Below are positions 1 through 9,381 of a DNA stretch of 64,000 bases, in pieces. The notes beneath the pieces were generated by a model, which searched no databases, was not told where the DNA came from, and saw only the letters and a program-made list of their open reading frames with translations. The position numbers were made by a program, and so were the translations under genes. Every line of letters begins with the position of its first letter. Position 1 is the stretch's first letter. Location: positions 62,001 to 126,000 of the forward strand of contig CM056729.1 in NCBI GenBank assembly GCA_029844215.1, in the 5' to 3' direction. This DNA is from Przewalskia tangutica. Lineage: Eukaryota; Streptophyta; Magnoliopsida; Solanales; Solanaceae.

Positions 1-97
1 CGAACCCGAGACCACGCGCTAAAAATGACTAATAATTAACCACTCAACGGCTAAATAAAGCCAACATTTTTAAACATTTTAACATTTACTTAGCAAA
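1..97 (+). repeat. End of a repeat bounded by tRNA-like heads (partial)
   Basis: The first bases match the right end of the repeats at 6528 and 6839. They include the reverse complement of a B-box-like element (GGATTCGAACCCGAGACC type) and the AACCACTCAACGGC block, followed by an AT-rich stretch. The left part lies outside the window. Confidence 0.6.
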
Positions 98-168
98 TTT
101 TGCTCTCCCCTCTCTCCTCAATATTTCGGCCAAACCCTAGGTACCGCCGCCACCCACCTCCGGCCACC

Positions 169-3012
169 ATGGCCGACACGGCCACCGGCCGGCCACCTCC
201 TGTGGTCGGCCATCACCCCCCCGTCACTCCGCACCCCCCCACCTTCCTAGAAATGGTCAGATCTACCCACCCCCCCCCCCCGGATCTGTCCAAAACAGTG
301 GCGACGGCGGTAAACCCTATTTCCGCCGTCGTCACCCCTCTCCCCTCCTCCTCGATATTTGTGCCCCTTAAACCTATCACCTACCTTCATGGTGAACCTA
401 CTATTATGTTTGAAGAGGAAGAAATTGATTTAATGATAGAACAACAAAATTTGAAACTTGCGGTTGTTGGTAAGTTTTCAAATGGTTGGACGGATTTTGA
501 TTTCTTGCGAAAGGAAATTCCTAAGCAATGTGGATTAAAATCTGAGGTTAATATAGGGTTGTTGCATAATCGTCATATTCTAATTCGTTGTTCTATCGAA
601 GAAGATTATGATATGTTGATGTCAAGCCCTAGTTTTTGGATTAAAGAAAGAAATAAGATGTTGTTGATGAGAACATTCATTTGGAATGTTAATTTTAATC
701 CGGAAGAGGAGTCAAATATTGCTTGGGGATGGATTTCTTTTCCAAATCTATCACCAAATTTCTATGGACAATCTGCCTTGTTCACGTTGGCGGCGGCGGT
801 GGGAAAACCCATAGCCCTAGATTCGGCGACAAGGAAGAAGAAGGCCCAAGGCCAGTGCTAGGGTTAAGGTTGAGGTGGATTTGTTAAAAGTTCATCCTCA
901 AAAAATTCAAATCTCATTCAAGAAGAATGGAATTGTTCATACAAAGATGCAAAAAATTAGGTTTGATTTTATTCCTAAGTTTTGTATTAATTGCAAACTT
1001 CAAGGTCATGATGTTGATGGATGTTGGAAAATAAATCCGGATTTGAAACCAAAGAAGGATGACAATGTTGATAGATCTAAGGAAAAGGAAGCGGATTTGG
1101 CAAAAGGTAATTCTCAAAACCCTAACCCTACTTCTACTTCGTCCAAACCTCTCGTCCAAATGCCCAAAAAATCCAACACCGACGGTTGGCAGGTGGTCAC
1201 CGGAAAAAACAATAGAAAAATCACGAATCAACACCAAAAATCACCTTTAAACACTGTTCAGGCGTTAAGAGGTGAAATTCCGACCACATTAGAGGCCGGA
1301 ACCACCTCCATACCGTCAAATCAGCCCACCCCATCGGAAAAAGGAAAAAATTTAAGCCAAAAAATTTGTCCAATCGCCGGAATCCCTGGCGGCGCCGTCA
1401 AACCCAATCGGAACCTCACGGCCACACTCGACCGGAACCTCATCGCCGACCAACCAGATCCACCCCCACCCACCGACACTCCCCCCTGCCCTAGCCCAGC
1501 AGCCGCCATTGCTGCTGGGCCTAACCCTAGCCGAAACCCTAGCCCAAAACCACCTAACCCTAATCCACCATCCAAAACCCTAGCCCAAAACCCACATTCG
1601 GAAACCCTACCCATGACCCGACCCGATACCCAGACCCAACCCACACCCCCTGCCAGACCCACCACCCAACCCACGTACCCCCCCACCCCCCTCGACCAAT
1701 CACCCACTATCAAAACCACGAACAAAAACCCTAAACTGCCACTTAAAACCCTACCCGAAACTGTGACCCGACCCGAAAAAGTGACCCGACATCCAGCCCA
1801 AAATTCAACCTTACCCCTACCCAGATCCAACCCCCCCTCCACAGATCACCCAACCCCCCTGGACAAAAACACAAATGACGAAAACACCCCTACAAATCCC
1901 GTCGAAACCCAACCCACTGTTTTGACCCGACCCGAAACCCTGACCCGTTCAAATTCTGCCCCGACCCTAAACCCTGTGGCCCAACTACCCTACCCCTCTC
2001 GCCATGGGCTGCATCAATCCCCACCCCCCTCCGTCGAAACCACCCCTAAACCTTATAAAACCGTCGGAAACACCACCCAACCAATCGACCGACTCCGATC
2101 TTAAACCCGACCTAAACCCACTCAAGAACTAAAACAGACCCCACCCCTGCACTCCAGAAATCCCCAAACCATAAACAATTACCCCATTAAAACCTTTAAA
2201 TAAAAAAGCCCAAATCCAAAGCCCAAATACCATTCAAAAAATCCAAGACAATTCAAGCCCAAATTCTATTTCGGATACGGGCTCCACTACCCATCCTCAA
2301 ATAACATCAACCAATAAACCTAAATCTAATTCAAAGCCCACTACCTCAAAAAACCCAACTGCCCAAAATTGGCTTAAAAATGCCTTCTCTTTCCCTCCAC
2401 AACCTTGTACTCTAAATAAATCTTCATCAGAAATACCTTCTAATAACCCTACCACTTCCAAAACTTTTGAGACTGATAGTTTACGGAGGAAGTGGTGTGA
2501 TACGGAAGGAGAAGAGTCTAATAATGATTATGAGCACAAGTGGTCAGAATCAGACATAGCATTACTTCGGGAGGCCTTTGATAAGGAAATGGAATTGGAA
2601 GGTGACTTCGGTCGTATGACAAAGTTTGAGGATGTTTTAAAGGACACCCTAAGCGGAGAAATGCACACATGATCAGACAGAATATTTGGAGATGTTTGTC
2701 CCTTCAGAAGAAGATAGACAGGAATGGGCCTTGGAAATGTTTGAGCCAGAACCAAGCCCACTAGCTGTTGATGGAGATTCAGAGGACGACATTCTAGATG
2801 ACGAGGAGCTTCAGATAGCACTTGGGCACATGTTTCATGGTGTCCCTGACCCTGAAAATATGTTTGAAGAGATGAAGAGATTAGAAGCAGCAATACCCAG
2901 TCCACCTAAGAAAGGAGTGGGGAATTCATCAACACATAATCTTCGCCAACGAAAGGAAGCTAGTAAGCCGACTATTCCATTGTCAGTTACCACTAGGTCA
3001 AAGAAGAAATGA
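169..3012 (+). pseudogene. LINE-ORF1-like protein (DUF4283 + CCHC + Pro-rich), frameshifted
   Basis: The likely start is the ATG at 169 in a good context (GCCACCATGG), giving MADTATGRPPP. Residues of about 80-250 form a DUF4283-type domain (FLHGEP-like motif, HILIRCSIEEDYD, IAWGWISFPNL). A CX2CX4HX4C knuckle (CINCKLQGHDVDGC) is encoded near 990-1030. A long Pro/Thr/Asn-rich linker follows, then an acidic tail (DDEELQIALGHMF) and a basic end (TTRSKKK). The reading frame breaks near 840-875, where an A-rich run lost a base, again in the linker after 2104, and near 2655, where about 30 bases are missing compared with copy H. Plant LINE ORF1 proteins with this layout bind RNA as nucleocapsid-like chaperones. 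No functional product is expected from this copy. Confidence 0.8.
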
Positions 3013-3227
3013 TTCTATACCATGGACTACAAGAAGACAAGGAGGAGAAGGTACTTGGGTTAGAAGATTTTATAAGTTCAGAGTTTAGATTTCCTAGCTT
3101 TGTTCTTATATTACTACTCTATCTTAGTATCATCATTTGTAACATCATCATAGAGTGCATTATAAACTCTACGATGATCATAGCTTATCTCATTTTAGCT
3201 TCTTCCTTCTTTTTACATTCGGGATAG
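3009..3227 (+). CDS. Conserved 72-aa hydrophobic mini-ORF (copy A)
   Basis: The ATG at 3009 overlaps the ORF1 stop as ATGA. The product starts MILYHGLQEDKEEKV, is acidic for about 28 residues, and then has two strongly hydrophobic stretches (VLILLLYLSIIICNIII and TMIIAYLILASSFF) ending in HSG. It looks like a small membrane protein with one hairpin or two short transmembrane segments. The same ORF, overlap and length recur in copies E, F, H and J. The four-base overlap suggests translation by termination-reinitiation. No known family was recognised, and the function is unknown. Confidence 0.65.
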   Translation: MILYHGLQEDKEEKVLGLEDFISSEFRFPSFVLILLLYLSIIICNIIIECIINSTMIIAYLILASSFFLHSG

Positions 3228-3367
3228 ACTTATACTAAGCCTAGTCAGGACTAGCGGTAAAAAGGCTACCCCTTATTAGTTTGTAACTCCTTCTCGGGCC
3301 CCTTTTTCTTCTCTATTAATAAAACTCGCCAAAGTGCGGATGATTACTCAAAAAAAAAAAAAAAAAA

Positions 3368-3625
3368 CCCTAAACCCAAACCCGAAACTCAAACCCAAAC
3401 CCAAAAACCCGAAACTAAACCCAAACCCAAAACCCTAAACCCAAACTCAAACCCGAAACCCGAAACTGAAACCCAACCCCGAACCCCGAACCCGAAACCC
3501 CGAACCCGAAACCCGAAACCCGAAACCCCAAACCCCAAACCCGAAACCCGAAACCCTAAACCCGAAACCCTAAACCCTAAACCCTAAACCCTAAACCCTA
3601 AACCCTAAACCCTAAACCTTAAACT
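3368..3625 (+). repeat. Degenerate telomere-like repeat block
   Basis: This is about 260 bp of CCCTAAA mixed with CCCAAA, CCCGAAA and CCCCAAA variants. It begins directly after the poly(A) of copy A. The last ~60 bp are nearly pure CCCTAAA and run into the truncated, opposite-strand copy B at ACTCTATGATGAT. Confidence 0.9.
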
Positions 3626-3782
3626 CTATGATGATATTACAAATGATGATACTAAGGTAGAGTAGTAATATAAGAACAAAGCTAGGAAATCTAAACTCTG
3701 AACTTATAAAATCTTCTAACATATGTACCTTCTCCTCTTTGTCTTCTAGTAGTCCATGGTATAGAATCATTTCTTCTTTGAT

Positions 3783-4199
3783 CTAGTTGTAGAATGATAA
3801 ACGGGATTGTCGCTTACTAGCTTCCTTCCGTCGTAGATTATGTGTTGATGAAGTCCCCGCTCCTTTCTTAGGTGGACTGGGTATTGCTGCCTCTAATCTC
3901 TTCATCTCTTCGAACATATTTTCAGGGTCAGGGACTCCATGAAACATGTGTCCAAGTGCTATCTGAAGCTCTTCGTCATCTAGGATGTCATCCTCTGAAT
4001 CTCCATCAACAGCTAGTGGGCTTGGTTCTGGTTCAAACATTTCCATGGCCCATTCCTGTCTATCTTCTTCTGAGGGGACAAACATCTCCAAATATTCCTT
4101 TACAGTGAAGTGTGTATTTCGACTGCTTAGGGTGTCCTTTAAAACATCCTCAAACTTTGTCATACCACGTGTCACCTTCCACTTCCATTTCCTTATCAA
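3783..4199 (-). pseudogene. ORF1 acidic C-terminal part (copy B, distal)
   Basis: The open segment encodes the acidic C-terminal module (EYLEMFVPSEEDRQEW, DILDDEELQIALGHMF, ENMFEEMKRLE). Its end is frameshifted, so it ends RLSFYN instead of the family TTRSKKK. The ATGA junction with the mini-ORF is still visible around 3767-3770. It is a decayed fragment with no complete protein. Confidence 0.7.
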
Positions 4200-5787
4200 A
4201 GGCCTCCGGCATCGCTATATCCGATTCTCACCACTTGTGTTCATAATCATTATTAGAATCTTCTCCATCCGTCTCACACCACTTCCTCCTTATACTATCG
4301 ATCAAAAGATTTGGCATGGTAGGGTTATTGAAAGGTATATCCGATGAAGATTTATTTAGTGGTACAAGGTTGTGGAGGAATGAAAAGGCATTTTGAGCCA
4401 ATTTTGAGCACTTGGATTTTTTGATGTTGTGGGCTTTGAATTAGATTTGGGCTTATTGGTTGATGTTGTTTGAGGATGGGTAGTGGAGCCCGTATCCAAA
4501 TAGAATTTGACTAGAATTGTCTTGGATTTTTGAATTGTGTTTGGGCTTGATTTGGGCTTTTTATTTAGAGGTTTTAAGGGGTAATAGTTTGTGGTTGGGG
4601 GTTTGCAGGTGGGGTGGGGGTTCTGCTGTTGGGCCTTGTTTCCGGAAGGGTTTCCTGCCTGCCGATGGGTTGGGTAGGATTTTGAGGTTTATTTGGTTTG
4701 GGGATGGTTTCAAAGGGGGTGGGGATTGATGTCTAGTCCATGGCCGAGAGGGGGTAGGTAGGTGGCCACGGGTGAAGGGTCAGCGACTGGATCGGGTTAG
4801 TGGGTCCTGTCAAACCGATAGTTGGGTTTCGAGGGTTTAATTGCGATGGGGTATTGGTTGCAGTGGTGGGGTGTATGGGTGGGGTGGATCTGGAAGGGTT
4901 TGGGGTAGTGGTATGGGTAATCGGGTCGGGTTAGTGGCCTGGTCGGGTCAAAATAACGGGTAGGTTTCGATGGGTTTTAAAGATGTTTTTCGGATCCGGG
5001 GTAGATTAAGGGTGGAGGGGTTAGAAGGTGGGGTGGATCTGGTCACGCGGGTAGGTTCGGGTCACGTCCGCTAACCGGATCGGCCTGCATGTGGGTCGCC
5101 TGTCAACGATGGGTAGGGTTTCAAAGGGTAGTTTAGGTTTTTGTTGGCGCTGACCGCGGGTTTGGTCAATGGGGGGTACGTGGGTTGGGTGGGTCCGCAG
5201 GGGTGGTGGGTATGGATCTCGCCTGGGTCTCGTGGTTTGATGAGTGGGTTGGCGGCTAGGGTTTTGGGTAGTGGATTAGGGTTAGTGCAAGGGTGTTTTG
5301 GGCTAGGTTAGAGTTAGAGTTTGGCCCAAAGAAGAATGGCGCCGGGCTAGAGTGAGGTGTGTGCGATGGGGGTGGTAGTTCTGGTGGGTCGGGGCTAGGG
5401 TTCCGCGTCGTGTGGCCGCTGGTTCCGACATGTTTTTCCGGCGCCGTCAGATTTTCCGGCGTCGGAAGTTGTTTTTTGGCTAGAATTTTTTGGGGTTTTC
5501 GACGGTGTGATCTGTTCTGACGTAATGGTGGTGGTTCCGACAATGAAGTTGGTCGGAATTTCTGCCAGATTCGCCGGACCAATGTTTGATAGTGGTTTTT
5601 GATATAAATTCGGATTTTTTCTCTTGTTTTTTCCGGTGACAACCTGCCACCCATCGGTATTTGATTTTTTGGGGGGTGGGACATACCTTGTCCTCCTCGT
5701 CATCTAATAATCCCTGATATAAAATCATTTCTTCTTTGATCTTGTGGTTACTGCCAATGGGAGTGCCGGTTTTTTAGCTTGTTTGCC

Positions 5788-6102
5788 TCATTGTTCTTGG
5801 TTTGTTGAAGACTCAGCTTCTATTCTAGCCTTGGGTATTGCTTCCTCGATTCTTCTCATCTCAGCAAACATATCTGCTGTATCCGGGACGCCCTGAAACA
5901 TGTGACCAAGTGCTATCTGTAGCTCCTCATCATCAAGTATATCTTCTTCCATACCTTCATCAATAGCAAGCGGTCTTGGTTCAGGTTCATACGGTTCCAT
6001 GGTCCAATCCCGTCTATCTTCTGTGGAGGAAATAATCATGTCGGAATTCCTTAAGACATCTTCAAAATTTGTCATACCATAGAATTCACCATCACTTTCC
6101 AT
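5788..6102 (-). pseudogene. ORF1 acidic C-terminal part (copy B, proximal)
   Basis: The 104-codon open segment encodes FYGMTNFEDVL, EDRRDWTMEPYEPEP and DILDDEELQIALGHMF, the same acidic module as in the other copies. It ends with a stop after SSTNQEQ, about 55 bases before the family ATGA junction. It is nearly identical to 9557-9805 of copy D. Confidence 0.65.
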
Positions 6103-6112
6103 TTCCTGATCA

Positions 6113-6361
6113 AATTTGTAACATCATCATAGAGTGCATTATAAACTCTACGATGATCATAGCTTATCTCATTTTAGCTTCTTCCTTCTTTTTACATTCG
6201 GGATAGACTTATACTAAGCCTAGTCAGGACTAGCAGGCGAAGTAAAGGGCTACCCCCTTATTAGTTTGTAACTCCCTTCTGGGCCCCTTTTTCTTCTGTT
6301 ATTAATAAAAACCTGGGCCAAAGTGCCTGGATGATTACTCAAAAAAAAAAAAAAAAAAAAA
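6113..6361 (+). mobile_element. Retroposon 3' end fragment with poly(A)
   Basis: The sense-strand end of the family is fused to the minus-strand copy B at GATCAAA/TTTGTAACATC. It holds the mini-ORF hairpin (ATCATCATAGAGT...ACTCTACGATGAT), the CTAGTC...CTAGCAGGCGAAG region, an AATAAA-type signal and a 21-base poly(A) at 6341-6361. CTAAACCC follows at once. The inverted 5' part plus sense 3' part could come from twin priming or from later recombination. Confidence 0.8.
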
Positions 6362-6527
6362 CTAAACCCTAAACCCGAAACCCGAAACCCGAAACCCGAA
6401 ACCCGAAACCCGAAACCCGAAACCCGAAACCCGAAACCCGAAACCCGAAACCCGAAACCCGAAACCCGAAACCCGAAACCCGAAACCCTAAACCCGAAAC
6501 CCTAAACCCTAAACCCTAAACCCATCC
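6362..6527 (+). repeat. Telomere-like block dominated by CCCGAAA
   Basis: About sixteen uninterrupted CCCGAAA units (roughly 6374-6485) are bordered by a few CCCTAAA units on both sides. Homogenised G-for-T variants of the plant telomere unit suggest local amplification. Confidence 0.9.
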
Positions 6528-6838
6528 AACAGCATTTGGCCCAATGGTCAAAGGTTAGGCTAAGGATACCTTGTGTGGGAGGTCTTGGGTTCGATTCCCC
6601 ATATCAGCAGAGGTGAGATTAATTGCCATTCTGCAGGGGCAAGGGGAGTAGCTAACCCTAAGCCTCTAACACGGATGGAATTACTCATAAAAAATCCTCC
6701 AAACGAGTAGGGACAAGCGGAGCGATTCTCAGAGTCCAGCCTAGGAGGGTGTTGATAAGGAGGATTCAAACCCGAGACCACGCGCTAAAAAATGACTAAT
6801 AATTAACCACTCAACGGCTAAATAAAGCCAACATTTTA
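6528..6838 (+). mobile_element. Short repeat with a tRNA-like head at each end (copy 1)
   Basis: The left part has an A-box-like GGCCCAATGGTCAAAGG and a B-box-like GGTTCGATTCC. The right end read on the minus strand has AGCCGTTGAGTGGTTAA and GGTTTGAATCC. The ~310-bp unit therefore carries two inward-facing tRNA-like pol III promoters. It follows CCCTAAACCC directly. It may be a composite of two SINEs; I do not recognise a named family. Confidence 0.6.
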
Positions 6839-7180
6839 ATCCAACAGCATTTGGCCCAATGGTCAAAGGTTAGGCTAAGGATACCATGTGTGGGAGGTCA
6901 AGGGTTCGATTCCCCATATCAGCAGAGGTGAGATTAATTGCCATTCTGCAGGGGCAAGGGGAGTAGCTAACCCTAAGTCTCTAACACGGATGGAATTACT
7001 CATAAAAAATCCTTCAAACGTGTAGGGACAAGCGGAGGGCGATTCCGAGTCCAGCCTAGGAGGTCTGTTGATAAGGAGGATTCGAACCCGAGACCACGCG
7101 CTAAAAATGACTAATAATTAACCACTCAACGGCTAAATAAAGCCAACATTTTAGTAATTTACTACCACAAAAAAAAAAAA
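6839..7180 (+). mobile_element. Short repeat with a tRNA-like head at each end (copy 2, poly(A)-ended)
   Basis: This is a second copy in direct orientation and nearly identical to the first. It has GGTTCGATTCC near 6904 and the reverse-oriented GGATTCGAACCC near 7079. It runs into about 30 bp of extra sequence and an A12 run (7169-7180), and CCTAAACCC follows. Confidence 0.6.
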
Positions 7181-7201
7181 CCTAAACCCTAAACCCTAAA
7201 C
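7181..7201 (+). repeat. Short CCCTAAA block
   Basis: Three telomere-type units lie between the A-run of the upstream repeat and the truncated copy C. The junction (CCCTAAACTCTATGATG) matches the one at 3626. Confidence 0.85.
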
Positions 7202-9381
7202 TCTATGATGATATTACAAATGATGATACTAAGGTAGAGTAGTAATATAAGAACAAAGCTAGGAAATCTAAACTCTGAACTTATAAAATCTTCTAACCTA
7301 TGTACCTTCTCCTCCTTGTCTTCTAGTAGTCCATGGTATAGAATCATTTCTTCTTTGATCTAGTTGTAACAGACAATGGGATTGTCGGCTTACTAGCTTC
7401 CTTCCGTTGGCGTAGATTATGTGTTGATGAAGTCCCCGCTCCTTTCTTAGGTGGACTGGGTATTGCTGCCTCTAATCTCTTCATCTCTTCGAACATATTT
7501 TCAGGGTCAGGGACTCCATGAAACATGTGTCCAAGTGCTATCTGAAGCTCTTCGTCATCTAGGATGTCATCCTCTGAATCTCCATCAACAGCTAGTGGGC
7601 TTGGTTCTGGTTCAAACATTTCCATGGCCCATTCCTGTCTATCTTCTTCTGAGGGGACAAACATCTCCAAATATTCCTTTACAGTGAAGTGTGAATTTCG
7701 ACTGCTTAGGGTGTCCTTTAAAACATCCTCAAACTTTGTCATACCACAGAAGTCACCTTCCACTTCCATTTCCTTATCAAAGGCCTCCCGAAGTAATGCT
7801 ATATCTGATTCTGACCACTTGTGTTCATAATCATTATTAGAATCTTCTCCATCCGTCTCACACCACTTCCTCCTTATACTATCAGTATCAAAAGATTTGG
7901 CAGTGGTAGGGTTATTGAAAGGTATATCTGATGAAGATTTATTTAGGGTACAAGGTTGTGGAGGGAATGAAAAGGCATTTTTGAGCCAATTTTGAGCACT
8001 TGGATTTTTTGATGTTGTGGGCTTTGAATTAGATTTGGGCTTATTGGTTGATGTTGTTTGAGGATGGGTAGTGGAGCCCGTATCCGAAATAGAATTTGGA
8101 CTAGAATTGTCTTGGATTTTTTGAATTGTGTTTGGGCTTTGGATTTGGGCTTTTTTATTTAGAGGTTTTAAGGGGGTAATAGTTTGTGGTTGGGGGGGGG
8201 GGGGGTTTGCAGGGTCTGGGGTGGGGGGTTCTGTTTTCGTTGTTGGGCCTTGTTTCCGGGAAGGGTTTCCGGGTCGGGTCGGGTCAGTGGGTTGGGTAGG
8301 ATTTCCGAGGGTTTATTTGGTTTTAGGGGGATGGTTTCAAAGGTGGGGGGTGGGGATTGATGTCTAGTCCATGGCCGAGAGGGGGGGTAGGGTAGGTGGG
8401 CCACGGTGAAGGGGTCAGCGTAATGGATCGGGTTAGTGGGTCGGGTCGGGTCAAAACCGATAGTTGGGTTTCGACGGGTTTAATTGCGATTGTGGGGTAT
8501 TGGTTGCAGGTGGTGGGGGTGTATGTGGGTGGGGGGGTGGATCTGGAAGGGTTTGGGGTAGTGGTATGGGTAATTGGGTCGGGTCGGGTTAGTGGGTCGG
8601 GTCGGGTCAAAATAACGGGTAGGGTTTCGATGGGTTTTAAAGATGTTTTTTCGGATCTGGGGGGTAGATTAAGGGTGGAGGGGGGGTTAGAAGGTGGGGG
8701 GAGGATCTGTTCTTTGGTGGGGTAGGGTTAGGTCACGGTCCGCTAATCGGATCGGGTATGTGGGTCGCCGTCAACGATGTGGGTAGGGTTTCAGCGGTAG
8801 TTTAGGGTTTTGCCGCGGTTTGACCGGGGTTTGGTCAATGGGGGTGGGGGGGTACGTGGGGTGGGTGGTGGGGGTGGCAGGGGGTGGTGGGTGGGTCTGG
8901 TTGTGGGGTCGGGTCTCGTAGGGTTTGATGAGTGGGTTGGCGCCAGGTTTTGGGTAGTGGATTAGGGTTAGGGCAAGGTAGTTTTGGGCTAGGGTTAGAG
9001 CTAGGGTTTGCCCAAAGAAGAATGGCGGCCTTCAGGCTAGAGAGGTGTGTGACGATGGGGGGTGGTAGTTCTGGTGGGTCGGGGCTAGGGTTCCGGCGGT
9101 CAGGGTGGCCGCCGGTGGGGTTCCGACATGTTTTTCCGGCGCCGTCAGATTTTCCGGCGTCGGAAGTTGTTTTTTGGCTAGAATTTTTTGGGGTTTTCGA
9201 CGGTGTGATCTGTTCTGACGTAATGGTGGTGGTTCCGACAATGAAGTTGGTCGGAATTTCTGCCAGATTCGCCGGACCAATGTTTGATAGTGGTTTTTGA
9301 TATAAATTCGGATTTTTTCTCTTGTTTTTTCCGGTGACAACCTGCCACCCATCGGTATTTGATTTTTTGGGGGGTGGGACG
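7202..9381 (-). mobile_element. Retroposon copy C, partial (mid-ORF1 to mini-ORF hairpin)
   Basis: On the minus strand this runs from the middle of ORF1 (around KSNTDGWQVVTGKN, 9352 downward) through the GC-rich linker to the acidic C-terminus. It ends inside the mini-ORF at the hairpin, where CCCTAAA begins. At about 9381 it is fused in opposite gene order to the mini-ORF start of copy D. The linker is heavily frameshifted. Confidence 0.75.
7344..7769 (-). pseudogene. ORF1 acidic C-terminal part (copy C)
   Basis: This open 141-codon segment has the full family ending SVTTRSKKK and its TGA overlaps the mini-ORF ATG (ATGA at 7344-7347). The module contains GMTKFEDVLKDTL, EDRQEWAMEMFEPEP, a run of Asp/Glu and IALGHMFHGVPDPENMF. 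Upstream linker frameshifts disconnect it from the DUF4283 part. The mini-ORF below it is cut at the hairpin. Confidence 0.7.

Larger units (their letters stand above)
98..3367 (+). mobile_element. Retroposon copy A, near full length, ORF1-only family
   Basis: The 5' end starts near the pyrimidine-rich block CTCTCCCCTCTCTCC, which copies D and J also carry at their 5' ends. The copy holds a degenerate ORF1, the overlapping 72-codon mini-ORF, a 3' UTR with an AATAAAA signal near 3318, and a poly(A) tail at 3350-3367. Telomere-like CCCTAAACCC follows immediately. No endonuclease or reverse-transcriptase coding is present, so movement would need an enzyme supplied in trans. The family name and completeness are inferred by comparing the copies within this window. 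Confidence 0.85.
3626..6112 (-). mobile_element. Retroposon copy B, chimeric and truncated
   Basis: Read on the minus strand, this holds the acidic C-terminal part of one element (about 6102-5731), its mini-ORF start (5728), then an abrupt join near 5683 into the middle of ORF1 of another copy. It continues through the linker and C-terminus to 3783 and stops inside the mini-ORF hairpin at 3626. Copy C/D (7202-9805) has the same join and the same left breakpoint, so B looks like a duplicate of that segment. B differs by very many one-base and small indels, mostly in G/C runs, and has no intact reading frame. It may be an old duplication or partly a low-quality assembly segment. Confidence 0.75.

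Noticed and set aside
1321..1842. Long open frames opposite the Pro-rich linker (also in copies C, D, H and others), Gly/Val/Trp-rich
   Set aside because: They are shadows of a GC-rich, low-complexity ORF1 linker on the other strand and show no independent conservation.
3368..3625. A true chromosome end
   Set aside because: The blocks are short, degenerate and interrupted, and genes follow within the same window. At most the region is subtelomeric or a former end.
6528..7152. Functional tRNA genes at the A-box/B-box-like motifs
   Set aside because: No cloverleaf with paired acceptor and anticodon stems could be formed; these are tRNA-derived repeat heads.
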